NCBI GenBank assembly: GCA_965223165.1
Contig: CBDCVQ010000018.1
Span: 310,001 to 374,000, forward strand
DNA: 64,000 nt
Direction: 5' to 3'
From: JABDMH01 sp965223165
Lineage (GTDB): Bacteria; Bacteroidota; Bacteroidia; Chitinophagales; Saprospiraceae
The notes under the pieces were generated by a model. It searched no databases and had not been told where the DNA came from. It was given only the letters and a program-made list of their open reading frames with translations. Positions 45,273 to 53,776 of the stretch are shown piece by piece. A program made the translations under genes and the position numbers. Within the stretch, counting starts at the first letter, position 1; each line of letters opens with the position of its first letter.

Positions 45273-46091
45273 ATGATCGCTCAGTTGCACATACCCGCGA
45301 GTCCGCTCTGTCACTTCATTGAGAGTTTTTTCTACTATCGTGACTCAACCGAGCGCCTACAACTGCATCGCTTCTTGCCTGATGGGCACGTCACCCTGGT
45401 ATTGGATCTGACGGATCGTCCGAAGCACATCTATGCCAATGATAGCCTCGAAGAAATCCAGACCTGTCGCCGGGCGTGGTTCTCTGGTTTTAGGACCGAG
45501 CCCATCACGATACCTTCTGGCGTCTTGAGCGAAATGATGATCGTCAACTTTCGCCGCGGCATGGCACTCCCCTTCTTAGATCGGCCCCTGCACGAGGTGA
45601 CGGATTATGTGGTGGATGCAGAAATCCTCCTTCGTGACGGTATTCTCGAGCTGCGCGAAAGGCTGTTGGAAGCCCCTAGCATACCGGCCAAGTTCGAACG
45701 CTTGGAGCACCATTTGCTGAGGCACTATCGGTCTAGACTGGAGGTCAATCCTTTCGTCGACTATGCCATTCGTCAGATCATCGCCCGTCCCAGCGCTATC
45801 AGCCTACAGGAGATGGCACAAAAGGTCGGCTTCTCCCAAAAACATATTATCAAATTGTTTAAAGATCACGTGGGCGTGACACCGAAGAACTTTCTCAAGG
45901 TGATCCGATTTCAGCAGATTGTCGAGGCTATCGAGCAGCGCCAGGTCGTCCAATGGACCGAGATCGCCCATGACTGCGGATTCTATGACCAGTCACACTT
46001 CATCGCAGATTTCAAGAGGTACGCTGGCTATACTCCGGAGGCCTATCTGCGGAAGAAGGGACAACTCCTGAATTATGTCCCCATCGGGTGA
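45273..46091 (+). CDS. AraC family transcriptional regulator
   Basis: 272-residue regulator. The N-terminal half (about 1-150, LHIPASPLCHFIESFFYYRD, HRFLPDGHVTLVLDL) matches the DUF6597-like sensor domain common in Bacteroidota AraC proteins. The C-terminal half (about 165-265) has two HTH units: ISLQEMAQKVGFSQKHIIKL and WTEIAHDCGFYDQSHFIADF, with the family ending KRYAGYTPEAYLRKKGQ. Ligand and targets are unknown; the following Gfo/Idh gene is a possible target by position. A terminator-like hairpin follows the gene. Confidence 0.93.
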   Translation: MIAQLHIPASPLCHFIESFFYYRDSTERLQLHRFLPDGHVTLVLDLTDRPKHIYANDSLEEIQTCRRAWFSGFRTEPITIPSGVLSEMMIVNFRRGMALPFLDRPLHEVTDYVVDAEILLRDGILELRERLLEAPSIPAKFERLEHHLLRHYRSRLEVNPFVDYAIRQIIARPSAISLQEMAQKVGFSQKHIIKLFKDHVGVTPKNFLKVIRFQQIVEAIEQRQVVQWTEIAHDCGFYDQSHFIADFKRYAGYTPEAYLRKKGQLLNYVPIG

Positions 46092-46166
46092 CCCTATGCG
46101 TCTTCGGCTATCCACAGGGGGTGCAGCATCCATCCGACTCGTCTGATCGGCCATCGGCTATCGGTC

Positions 46167-46216
46167 ATCGGTCATCCGGTGCTTAGCGGTGGATGACCGA
46201 TTGGGTTTTTGGTTTT
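46167..46216 (+). terminator. Rho-independent terminator after the AraC gene
   Basis: ATCGGTCATCC (46167-46177) pairs perfectly with GGATGACCGAT (46191-46201) across a 13-nt loop, followed by a T-rich run (TGGGTTTTTGGTTTTA). Just upstream, GGCCATCGGCTATCGGTCATC repeats the CGGTCATC unit, so the region is also a small repeat. Confidence 0.65.
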
Positions 46217-46269
46217 ATTATCTTAAGCATGGCGGGACCATCGTACCGGCCGCTTGATAATTTTTTCCT

Positions 46270-47421
46270 ATGGCAAATCAAATACTTCGGATCGGCCTGG
46301 TCGGCACCGGCTTTATGGCTCGAGCCCACACCAACGCTTATAAGCGCATCGGCGATTTTTTTCCGGCTCTCCAGTGGCGGCCGCACTTGCAAGCGGTCTG
46401 CTCAAGACGAGAAGAAAAGGTGAGGGACTTCGCCCGACAGTGGGCGTACGACTCCTATGAGACAGATTGGAGAAAGCTGGTGGCTCGCGATGATATCGAT
46501 GCCATTGACATCTGTGCCCCCAACGATACGCATGCCGAGATCGCGATTGCCGCAGCCGCCCATGGCAAGATGGTCCTCTGCGAAAAACCCTTGGCCCGGA
46601 CCGTCGCTGAAGCGATCCCCATGGTCGAGGCCGTGACCAAAGCGGGCGTGCAAAACACCGTCTGGTACAACTACCGGAGAGTCCCGGCCGTCACGCTTGC
46701 CAAGCAGGTGATCGACTCCGGAAAGCTGGGTAAGATCTTTCATTTTCGATCCAACTTTCTCCAGGATTGGACCATTAATCCCGAGCTTCCCCAAGGTGGT
46801 GAAGCGCTGTGGCGACTAGATGTCCAATCTGCCGGATCCGGGGTCACCGGAGATCTACTGGCACACTGTATTGACACCGCCATGTGGCTCAACGGAGGTA
46901 TCAAGGACGTATCGGCTGTCACCGAAACCTTCGTCAAGGAGCGCATGCACCAGGAGAGCGGCAAGGTGGAGCAGGTGGGCATTGACGACGCTTGTATCTT
47001 CCACTGCCACTTTGATAATGGATCCTTAGGCCTTTTTGAAGCTACTCGCTATGCTCGTGGCCAGAAAGCGTTGTACACCTTTGAGATCAACGGCGAGCAT
47101 GCCTCCCTCCGCTGGGATCTGCACGATCAAAATCGGTTGGGTTATTTCGACCACCGAGACGACTCGCTGGTGCGGGGGTGGCGCTCCATCCATGTGTCAG
47201 ATAGCGATCAGCCGTACATCGACAAGTGGTGGATACCTGGCGTCTGCATCGGTTACGAGCATACCTTTGTGCACCATGCGGCGGATTTTCTACAAAGCCT
47301 GGAGAGCGGCAAACCATGCTCCCCCACATTCCAGGAGGCACTGGAGACGCAAAAAGTATGCGAGGCCGTGCTCACCTCTGCGGAGACGCGCAGTTGGCAG
47401 GATACGGGCGTGGAGTGGTAA
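46270..47421 (+). CDS. Gfo/Idh/MocA family oxidoreductase (383 aa)
   Basis: NAD(P)-dependent sugar or inositol dehydrogenase family. The Rossmann fold opens with LRIGLVGTGFMARAHTNAY. The conserved EKP motif is in MVLCEKPLARTV (about residue 103), and NYRRVPAVTLAKQVIDSGKL follows. The C-terminal half has the family alpha/beta substrate domain, with a catalytic-region His in LLAHCIDTAMWLNG. No signal peptide, so it is cytosolic. The longer C-terminal part (VCIGYEHTFVHHAADFLQSL) fits members acting on sugar derivatives. It is convergent with a second Gfo/Idh gene 13 bp away, but the two are only distant relatives. Confidence 0.92.
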   Translation: MANQILRIGLVGTGFMARAHTNAYKRIGDFFPALQWRPHLQAVCSRREEKVRDFARQWAYDSYETDWRKLVARDDIDAIDICAPNDTHAEIAIAAAAHGKMVLCEKPLARTVAEAIPMVEAVTKAGVQNTVWYNYRRVPAVTLAKQVIDSGKLGKIFHFRSNFLQDWTINPELPQGGEALWRLDVQSAGSGVTGDLLAHCIDTAMWLNGGIKDVSAVTETFVKERMHQESGKVEQVGIDDACIFHCHFDNGSLGLFEATRYARGQKALYTFEINGEHASLRWDLHDQNRLGYFDHRDDSLVRGWRSIHVSDSDQPYIDKWWIPGVCIGYEHTFVHHAADFLQSLESGKPCSPTFQEALETQKVCEAVLTSAETRSWQDTGVEW

Positions 47422-47434
47422 AGGCCAAATTTTC

Positions 47435-48403
47435 CTACAGGGCGATGTGCCGATCTGTGGCAATGGAGGCCTCAACCGCCTCTATGATTAGCTGTGCCTG
47501 TATGGCATGGTCCATGGTCGAAAGCGGGCTGGCACCTTTCTGCAGACACTCCTCGACAAAAAATTGATCGATATCAAGAATACTCTGACCATAGGCCGAG
47601 TAGGTCTGAGAGTGCACAATACCGGGGGTATTTTCGACCCAATCGCGATAGCTGTATCTGGTAGCCCCCTTGGTCCCGATCACCTTGATCATCATAGTCC
47701 ACGGATCTCCAGCATGGTCGTCGGAAGCAAAACTCGCGCAGAAGTGGGTGAGCGCACCTGAGTCCATCTGCAAGGTGACCATCGCCAGATCCTCCTGGGT
47801 GATGGATGCGTGGCTGATCACCGCCTTCATGGCACTCACCTTGCTGACGGGCCCACCAAGATACATGGCGATGTAAGCATGGTGGGTCAAAATCTGCCTG
47901 ATCACCCCTGGATAGCGGGCAGCTACCTCTTCCGGGTGGTTAATATTGTAGAGCACGTAGATGGAGACTATCCTGCCCAGTTTGCCAGAGTCGAGGAGGG
48001 CTCTTGCCCGCCTGACACTGGTATCATAGATGTAATTGTGCCCCGGCATGCAAATGAGACCGGCCTGATCGGCCAAGGCCTTGAGGTCTTCTAGCTCTGG
48101 GACGGAAGCACCCACTGGCTTTTCCACAAAGACATGCTTGCCCGCCAGCAAGGCCATGCGTGCATACTTGTGATGCGTTTCCAGATTGGTAAGGACATAG
48201 ACAGCGTCAATATCCGGATCACCGACCAAAGCCTCTGCAGAAGCATACTTTCGACAGCCAAACAGCCGGCACTTCTCCTCCGCCAGATCGTCGGTGATAT
48301 TCCAAAGACCTGACAAATGCGCACTCGGCAGCGCTGCGAGTGCCTCCCCATGCAAGAGCGAGATATCTCCCGCTCCAATAAATCCAATACGAATTCTCTC
48401 CAT
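47435..48403 (-). CDS. Gfo/Idh/MocA family oxidoreductase (322 aa)
   Basis: Second, shorter NAD(P)-dependent oxidoreductase of the family. The nucleotide-binding start is IRIGFIGAGDISLLHGEAL, the EKP motif is HVFVEKPVGASVP (about residue 97), and HNYIYDTSVRRARALLDSGK follows. A substrate-domain His pair, ILTHHAYIAMYLGG, is consistent with catalysis. Cytosolic. It lies tail to tail with the 383-aa enzyme and head to head with the DUF3500 gene, 98 bp apart. The substrate is unknown; together with the galactonate-dehydratase-like gene downstream it suggests sugar or sugar-acid catabolism. Confidence 0.92.
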   Translation of the reverse strand: MERIRIGFIGAGDISLLHGEALAALPSAHLSGLWNITDDLAEEKCRLFGCRKYASAEALVGDPDIDAVYVLTNLETHHKYARMALLAGKHVFVEKPVGASVPELEDLKALADQAGLICMPGHNYIYDTSVRRARALLDSGKLGRIVSIYVLYNINHPEEVAARYPGVIRQILTHHAYIAMYLGGPVSKVSAMKAVISHASITQEDLAMVTLQMDSGALTHFCASFASDDHAGDPWTMMIKVIGTKGATRYSYRDWVENTPGIVHSQTYSAYGQSILDIDQFFVEECLQKGASPLSTMDHAIQAQLIIEAVEASIATDRHIAL

Positions 48404-48501
48404 ACTATGCAGTCATACCAAGTCCAATGCGCATTTGGCTCTTTCTTTGGTGCTTTTGGAGTAACTTACGAAGACCAAAGTCAAAAACTAAATTGCGGCC
48501 A

Positions 48502-49548
48502 ATGAAAAAAGCGATCGTACCCCTCGCCCTGCTATGCCTAGCCATCCTTTTGATTAGCTCTTGGCGCAGCGATGATACGAGCGCCGTATCACATATCTCA
48601 TCCGATGGGCAATCTGACATGGTTCAGGCAGCAAGAGGTCTGCTAGCTAGCCTGGAGGAAGATCAGTTGAAGAAGGCCACCTTCACCTTCGACGATCAGG
48701 AGCGATCCAACTGGTTTTTTGTGCCCATCTATCGCCAACGAAAGGGACTGTCGCTGGAAGAAATGGATGGAGCACAGCGAAAGAAGACGAATGCATTGCT
48801 CAAGACCACCCTGAGCAACGATGGCTTTGACAAAGTACAGGGCATCATGGGGTTGGAAAGTGTGCTTCGAGCGATCGAAAATGCGGACCATCGCAACCCG
48901 GATCTATACTACGTCTCCATATTTGGCACCCCCTCTGTCGAAGAGCCCTGGGGCTGGCGATATGAGGGTCATCATCTATCGCTCAATTTCACCTCCGCGA
49001 CTGGCGAAATCGCCGTCACCCCAGCCTTTATGGGTACGAATCCGGGCAAGGTCTTGAGCGGCCCGAAGAAGGGTACGCAAGTGCTGAAGCAAGAGGAAGA
49101 GCTGGCCCGGGCATTCGTCAAGTCACTATCCGGAGAGCAGCGGGCCAAGGCCGTGATCAGTGAAAAGGTGCCCGCGGACATTTTCACCGGCAATGATCGG
49201 AATGTGGAGGCCATGGCCCTGGAAGGACTTTCGCACGGCGACCTCAACGAGGCACAGCGCGCAGACCTATTGGAGCTGCTGGACGTGTACCTGGGCAATA
49301 TGCAATCATCCATCGCAGACAAACAGTGGAACCAAATCAAGACCACCGGTTTGGATCGGCTACACTTTGCCTGGATCGGCGGCACAGAGTTTATGGAGCC
49401 ACACTACTATCGCATCCAGGGCCCGACCATCCTCATCGAGTACGACAATATTCAGAATGGAGCCAACCATGTGCACTCTGTGTGGCGTGATCTGCAAAAT
49501 GATTGGGGAGAGGATCTGCTCAAGAAACACTACCAGGACAACCACTAG
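48502..49548 (+). CDS. DUF3500 family exported protein
   Basis: About 348 residues from ATG 48502, chosen because MKKAIVPLALLCLAILLISS is a signal peptide or membrane anchor; the frame is open further upstream but without sense. The body follows DUF3500: SLEEMDGAQRKKTNALLKTT, VQGIMGLESVLR, YYVSIFGTPSVEEPWGWRYE, HHLSLNFT, FMGTNPGKV, and the end HYYRIQGPTILIEYDNIQNG then ANHVHSVWRD with conserved His residues. The family is of unknown function and widespread in Bacteroidota and planctomycetes. Confidence 0.9.
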   Translation: MKKAIVPLALLCLAILLISSWRSDDTSAVSHISSDGQSDMVQAARGLLASLEEDQLKKATFTFDDQERSNWFFVPIYRQRKGLSLEEMDGAQRKKTNALLKTTLSNDGFDKVQGIMGLESVLRAIENADHRNPDLYYVSIFGTPSVEEPWGWRYEGHHLSLNFTSATGEIAVTPAFMGTNPGKVLSGPKKGTQVLKQEEELARAFVKSLSGEQRAKAVISEKVPADIFTGNDRNVEAMALEGLSHGDLNEAQRADLLELLDVYLGNMQSSIADKQWNQIKTTGLDRLHFAWIGGTEFMEPHYYRIQGPTILIEYDNIQNGANHVHSVWRDLQNDWGEDLLKKHYQDNH

Positions 49549-49621
49549 CCCATATCATGCGATCAGTCAGGGAGCACTACAAACCTTACTAGGCTCCGCA
49601 CAGATGCGGGGCCGTGCCCGG

Positions 49622-50857
49622 CTACCAGTCCACCACAGATCCGTCCGCCTCGAAGTAGGTCTCGGGATTTCGCCAATCATGGCCCAGCTTGTCCTGCAAG
49701 GCGTCCTCATCCAGCTCAATGCCGAGACCGGGCTTGGTCGGTAGATCAATGTGGCCATCGCTTACCTCAAAAGGTTCCTTCAAGTACCCTTGCCCCAATG
49801 TCACCTGCTCCTGACAAAGGAAGTTGGGGATACTGGCCGCCAACTGAAGTCCGGCAGCAAGCGAAATCGGGCCGAGTGGATTGTGGGGGGCCACCGACGC
49901 ATAGTAGGCTTCTGCCATGCCGGCGATGAGGCGTACCTCAAAGATCCCTCCCGCATGGCAGAGGTCCGGCTGTAGGATGGTAGCGGCCCCTTTCTCCAAG
50001 ATCTCCCGAAAGCCCCATTTGGTAAAAATACGTTCTCCGGTGGCAATGGGAATATGTGTCTCCCGGGCCAAGCCCGCCATGATATCGACATTTTGGCAAT
50101 TGACCGGCTCCTCGATAAAGTACGGCTGATAGGGTTCCAGGGCATGGATCAGCAATTCGGCATTGGGAGCGCTAATCGCACCATGAAAGTCAATGCCCAG
50201 GTCGCCATCATCTCCTACCGCTTCACGTAGGGATGCAAATTGCTCTGTGGCCGCGTCGATAAATCTGGGATTGGCAATGACGCCCGACTGCCGAGCATCT
50301 TTCACGCCCGTCTTGAAGGCGGTGTACCCCAGGGCTTTGGCCTCCCGGATGCGCTCGGGCGTACGAGCATGTGCATAGACCCGAATTCGCTGCCGGGTCG
50401 GACCGCCCAGTAATTCATAAATCGGCACGCCCAGGGCTTGTCCCTTGATATCCCAGAGGGCCTGCTCGATGCCACTCAATGCACTGGTCAGGATAGGTCC
50501 GCCACGGTAGAAGGAATGTCGATAAATGGCCTGCCAGTGGTGCATGATGTCGCGCGGATCTTTTCCGACTAAGTATTTGGCCGCCTCCGCCACAGCGGCT
50601 GCGCAGGTGTCGGCACGACCCTCGGTGATAGGCTCTCCCAAGCCCACGATGCCCGCATCTGTATGCAACTTCAGGAACAGAAAGCGGGGTTTGACTTTGA
50701 AGGTCTCCAAACGGGTGATCGTAATGGCATCGCGATCGGCAGGTCGCCAGCGTGGCCTTTCCTTGGCGGCTTTGAGATGATCCACCCCAACGACTGTACC
50801 AAAGGCTGCGGCAAGGGTGCGGCGGAAGAATTTACGGCGAGAGCTATCCGAGGGCAT
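49622..50857 (-). CDS. Mandelate racemase/muconate lactonizing enzyme family, galactonate-dehydratase-like, Tat leader
   Basis: Enolase-superfamily enzyme of 411 residues. The N-terminal capping domain is followed by the barrel with metal ligands in IDFHGAISAPNA (Asp), FIEEPVN (Glu) and ATGERIF (Glu), and a His in VAPHNPLGPIS, the pattern of D-galactonate dehydratases and related acid-sugar dehydratases. The N-terminus SSRRKFFRRTLAAAFGTVVG is a twin-arginine leader, so the enzyme is exported folded, unusual for this pathway but frequent in this phylum. The exact substrate cannot be fixed from sequence. A LacI-like palindrome lies upstream at 51080. Confidence 0.9.
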   Translation of the reverse strand: MPSDSSRRKFFRRTLAAAFGTVVGVDHLKAAKERPRWRPADRDAITITRLETFKVKPRFLFLKLHTDAGIVGLGEPITEGRADTCAAAVAEAAKYLVGKDPRDIMHHWQAIYRHSFYRGGPILTSALSGIEQALWDIKGQALGVPIYELLGGPTRQRIRVYAHARTPERIREAKALGYTAFKTGVKDARQSGVIANPRFIDAATEQFASLREAVGDDGDLGIDFHGAISAPNAELLIHALEPYQPYFIEEPVNCQNVDIMAGLARETHIPIATGERIFTKWGFREILEKGAATILQPDLCHAGGIFEVRLIAGMAEAYYASVAPHNPLGPISLAAGLQLAASIPNFLCQEQVTLGQGYLKEPFEVSDGHIDLPTKPGLGIELDEDALQDKLGHDWRNPETYFEADGSVVDW

Positions 50858-51257
50858 ATGATCTGGATTTTGTCCAGGAATAAAATAGGAATGTTTTGGC
50901 GATCGTGCCTAGTAGATGCCGGTAGCAGCAATTCTCCCCCCAGGATGAGCCAGCTCTACGGGCATCCCTAATAGATCGAGTCCGCCAGGGATGCCTTAAG
51001 CAGAGGTTCTTCCGGTGTCCCACGGCCGATCACTGTAATAAGCGTCGAGTAGCGGCGATTGTGGATGACTATCCTGATGCTAATCGATTAGTGTTTACTT
51101 TAGTATCGCAAATACCCGAACCATCCCTGACTCATCTCCACTTTGTATCCGTTTAAGCATTCGCCATAAAACCTTCCGTCTACCAGGCGCTCAGAGTCTG
51201 TGCAAGGTCACGACGGACATTCGTATTTAGTATTGTTTAACACGGAAAATAGAAACT
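50858..51257. other. Divergent intergenic region
   Basis: 400 bp between the dehydratase-like gene (leftward) and an outer-membrane protein gene (rightward). It contains a perfect 12-bp palindrome at 51080-51091. The minus-strand frame around 50960-51060 (VIGRGTPEEPLLKASLADSI) may be a coding fossil but is not assignable. Confidence 0.4.
51080..51091. promoter_or_regulatory. Perfect palindrome, possible LacI-type operator
   Basis: CTAATCGATTAG is a perfect 12-bp palindrome with central CG, the general form of LacI-family operators. It lies 222 bp from the sugar-acid dehydratase-like gene and 167 bp from the rightward outer-membrane gene. No LacI gene is in the window. Confidence 0.3.
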
Positions 51258-52100
51258 GTGAAGAAAACCATCTGTATCCTCCTGCTGGGACTGATTCCTG
51301 CCACACTACTATCTCAAAGGTCCAGGAAATCAAAGCAGATTACTGTCAAAATGGCTACTATGCTCAACTACTATCCTAAACTCAAGCCCTACTCTTTTTT
51401 CCACAGTCGTGCGTTTGGACAGGAAGACATCACGTACGAATTCATCACAGAAAACTCCGGTATTTTCACGATCGAAGATGAAGAGCGAATCTTGGCCGAG
51501 GTATCCAGCGTCAATTACTTTCCATCGCAGCGACTGACCATCGGCGCCTCGTTGCAGATCCTTCGGGACGACACGCATTTCCATGAGCTTTCGATCACTA
51601 AAGTGGTGCACAGCAAATCTGACATAAGGACTACGCATGTCTTGCTGGATGAGGAAGACAAAGTGCTCACGACTTTTTCTTTTGGATACACCGATAAGCT
51701 GACCTCGTTCGGACTGCGCTATGAATATGGCAAGTATTTCGGGCGAAAATCAGGTGGGATTCGATTTGGCCTTGGAGGAGCCATCGAACCATCTGCCTAT
51801 TTTTATAGACGTGACCCCCTGCGCTCTAGCGAATATCCGGTCAAAGCCACGATATACAATCTGCATGTAGCCTTGATTCCCACGCTGGCCGCAAGGTTTT
51901 CGGACAAAATTTCGCTTGACTTTAAAATCATCCCCAGCACGCTCATTGCTGATCACGTGGATGTGCGCCAGTACAACCCTGTGCTCCTGGACAGACAAAA
52001 TCGGGCGATGCGCTCCTATGACCCACCAAATACAGAGTTAGTATTCAGCGTCTTGCTGCGCTATGTGATCAAGGAGCCTAAGCGGCGGCGGCGCGGTTAG
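51258..52100 (+). CDS. Predicted outer-membrane beta-barrel protein
   Basis: 280-residue exported protein with GTG start at 51258 and signal peptide VKKTICILLLGLIPATLLSQ (first residue read as Met). The mature part has no family I recognise with certainty. It shows alternating amphipathic beta-strands such as FGLRYEYGKYFGR, IRFGLGGAIEPSAYFYR, YNLHVALIPTLAARFSDKIS and a final strand LVFSVLLRYVI, typical of a small outer-membrane barrel. The C-terminus is a basic run (EPKRRRRG). It is monocistronic, followed by the second MITE-like element. Confidence 0.75.
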   Translation: MKKTICILLLGLIPATLLSQRSRKSKQITVKMATMLNYYPKLKPYSFFHSRAFGQEDITYEFITENSGIFTIEDEERILAEVSSVNYFPSQRLTIGASLQILRDDTHFHELSITKVVHSKSDIRTTHVLLDEEDKVLTTFSFGYTDKLTSFGLRYEYGKYFGRKSGGIRFGLGGAIEPSAYFYRRDPLRSSEYPVKATIYNLHVALIPTLAARFSDKISLDFKIIPSTLIADHVDVRQYNPVLLDRQNRAMRSYDPPNTELVFSVLLRYVIKEPKRRRRG

Positions 52101-52177
52101 CGTTGGTTCCGCGGCACGATTGGCTTCCGGCCCTAATAGAGCCTCGTACTAGATGCAATCAGAATCCCATTAGCATC

Positions 52178-52358
52178 TAATGCGAAACTCTACTAGTAGA
52201 GTTTCGCATTAAATCTTGTGGTTAATTCTAATGTCTTTGGTCCGCATACTTCGTTGCAAAGCCTCGCCATAGCTACGGCTATGTCTGTGTTTCGCGCCTC
52301 GTCTGCGAACAAAATCCTATTAGAATTATTCAACATATCTAATGCGAAACTCTACTAG
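52178..52358. repeat. MITE-like dispersed repeat, copy 2 with perfect terminal inverted repeats
   Basis: The element 52193-52358 (166 bp) is bounded by perfect 19-bp inverted repeats: CTAGTAGAGTTTCGCATTA at 52193-52211 and its complement at 52340-52358. A third TIR copy at 52178-52196 overlaps the left one by the central CTAG, making a perfect 34-bp palindrome (52178-52211). Internal blocks (GGTCCGCATACTTCGTTGCA, CGCCATAGCTACGGCTATG, GCCTCGTCTGCGAACAAAAT, TTCAACATATCTAA) match copy 1 at 33670-33896 on the opposite strand. There is no ORF inside. Confidence 0.82.
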
Positions 52359-52389
52359 CGGACACCTATGCGGAAATAATGTGTGATCT

Positions 52390-52397
52390 GTACCTTT
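52390..52397 (+). promoter_or_regulatory. Candidate minus-7 element
   Basis: TACCTTTG (TAnnTTTG) 43 bp before the ATG of the NAD(P)-binding protein and just outside the MITE-like repeat end. The minus-33 region would fall inside or next to the repeat, so the element may influence this promoter. Confidence 0.4.
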
Positions 52398-52440
52398 GAT
52401 CCGGCAGGCCCCCGGGGCCCAACACATTAAATCCAGTTTT

Positions 52441-53100
52441 ATGAAGCAGGTCATACTCACCGGAGCCACCGGCATGATTGGTCAGTTGGTGTTGCAGTAT
52501 TGCATCGAGTCTGAGGACATCAGCAAGGTAACCTCCATCACCCGGCGGCCCACTGGAATGTCGGATGACAAGCTAATCGAGGTGATTCACACTGACTTCA
52601 CTGACTACCAACCGATCCGCGAGCATTTCAAAAGCAAGGACATCGCTTACTTCTGCCTGGGAGTATATACCGGAGCGGTGCCCGACGACAAATTCAAGGA
52701 GATCACCGTCGACTACACCAATACCTTTGTGGACATGGTGAAAAGTGAGAGTCCCCAAGCCCGCTTTTGTCTGCTCAGTGGCAGCGGTGCCGATCAAACG
52801 GAAGAAAGTAGCGTGTCCTTTGCGAAGTACAAAGGCATGGCAGAAAACCACATGTTCAGGACGCTGGAAGATGCCTATTCGCTTCGACCCGGTTACATTT
52901 ATCCGGTGGAGAAGCGGAAAGAGCCCAATGTGGGCTATCGTCTCATGCGGGCATTGTATCCCGTCATGAAATTGCTCGCGCCAAAAAGTAGCATACCTTC
53001 CACGGATTTGGCCCGGGCTATGTTTGATATTGGCATGCGTGGCGCCGCAAAGCAGGTACTAGAAAACGTCGACCTTACTGAGATCGCTAAGCATGCATAG
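52441..53100 (+). CDS. NAD(P)-binding Rossmann-fold protein (HTATIP2/short-chain-dehydrogenase-like)
   Basis: 219-residue atypical short-chain dehydrogenase. I start at ATG 52441 because the nucleotide-binding motif begins at once: KQVILTGATGMIGQLVLQYC (GATGxxG). Downstream are KDIAYFCLGVYTGAVPDD and FCLLSGSGADQTEESS, with a YxxxK-like FAKYKGMAEN in place of the active site, as in HTATIP2/NmrA-like proteins. Cytosolic; the substrate is unknown, and such proteins may act as redox sensors rather than enzymes. A cupin gene follows after 33 bp and may be co-transcribed. Confidence 0.87.
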   Translation: MKQVILTGATGMIGQLVLQYCIESEDISKVTSITRRPTGMSDDKLIEVIHTDFTDYQPIREHFKSKDIAYFCLGVYTGAVPDDKFKEITVDYTNTFVDMVKSESPQARFCLLSGSGADQTEESSVSFAKYKGMAENHMFRTLEDAYSLRPGYIYPVEKRKEPNVGYRLMRALYPVMKLLAPKSSIPSTDLARAMFDIGMRGAAKQVLENVDLTEIAKHA

Positions 53101-53133
53101 TCGATTCAACTATGAAATAACTGATAAAATCCG

Positions 53134-53445
53134 ATGGTCATTAGAAACGTAAAAGAGGCCTTGGCATCCGCTACGGGGCCAATCGCCAAGGCCTTGCATC
53201 ACAATGCAGGGTTTAAGGTGCTAGTGATCGGCTTTAGAGCTCAAATGGAGTTAAGGGAGCATACGGCCAAGTGGCCCTCCAAATTGACAGTCCTGGAGGG
53301 CAGCGTTACTTATAAGGAAGGTCTGGACGAGACCATACTCAAGCAATACGACGAAATTCAAATCCCCATATTGGTGCCACACTCCGTCTTTGCAAACGAG
53401 GACAGTCTCTGTCTGTTGACACAGAGTGACGAAGCGACGGGATAA
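53134..53445 (+). CDS. Small cupin-like protein
   Basis: 103-residue single-domain protein with the cupin core: MELREHTAKWPSKLTVLEGS corresponds to motif 1 (H-x-H-like position reduced to one His), and IQIPILVPHSVFANEDSLCL to motif 2 with a single His. With only partial metal ligands, metal-dependent catalysis is doubtful. It is probably co-transcribed with the preceding NAD(P)-binding protein. Function unknown. Confidence 0.78.
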   Translation: MVIRNVKEALASATGPIAKALHHNAGFKVLVIGFRAQMELREHTAKWPSKLTVLEGSVTYKEGLDETILKQYDEIQIPILVPHSVFANEDSLCLLTQSDEATG

Positions 53446-53489
53446 GGGGAATCGCACAGCTCGGGCGTATGGGGTAGTTATACTTCGCC

Positions 53490-53604
53490 GCGTCTGCTGC
53501 ACCCAATGGTGTTTGCGCCACCACACGGCGACGATCGTGCCATTTCTAAGCTCCACCATCCCCTTTTGCGCATAGGCCTTGATGTAGGCTTCGATCGGCG
53601 AGCA
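53490..53604 (-). pseudogene. Possible LytTR-domain relic
   Basis: On the minus strand a frame reads SPIEAYIKAYAQKGMVELRN then GTIVAVWWRKHHWVQQT, which resembles the end of a LytTR DNA-binding domain (YxK/xYxxKGxxxLxNGxxIxVSRRKK). There is no start or receiver domain and the continuation is noise. It abuts and overlaps the S74 relic on the other strand. Weak evidence. Confidence 0.25.
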
Positions 53605-53698
53605 GCATATCTTTGGCCTGCTGGCCCAGGAGGTGCAAGAATCATTTCCTGAGCTTCTGCGCAGGTTGGAAGAAACGGATTCACTAGGCGTCGACTAG
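53588..53698 (+). pseudogene. Relic of an S74 (intramolecular chaperone) C-terminal domain
   Basis: Reads GEQHIFGLLAQEVQESFPEL, LRRLEETDSLGVD and a TAG stop at 53698. GLLAQEVQ-x-x-FPEL plus a late GVD(Y) is the core of S74 auto-cleavage domains on tail-fibre-like or Bacteroidota surface proteins; here the expected Tyr codon is replaced by a stop. No upstream protein remains (in-frame TAG at 53585-53587). Confidence 0.4.
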
Positions 53699-53776
53699 AG
53701 CAGATTTGGCGTACGGGCCCTCCCTAGAGCTCGTAGCTATCCGAATAAACCGCAGAGTCTATGTACCTTGCCTCTT

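Noticed and set aside
44980..45276. 98-codon frame overlapping the GNAT end
   Set aside because: Out of frame with the recognisable permease fossil in the same DNA; His/Arg-rich noise.
50930..51060. Minus-strand peptide VIGRGTPEEPLLKASLADSI and neighbouring GMPVELAHPGGRIAATGIY
   Set aside because: Looks weakly coding in two frames, but I could not match it to a family; left as a note only.
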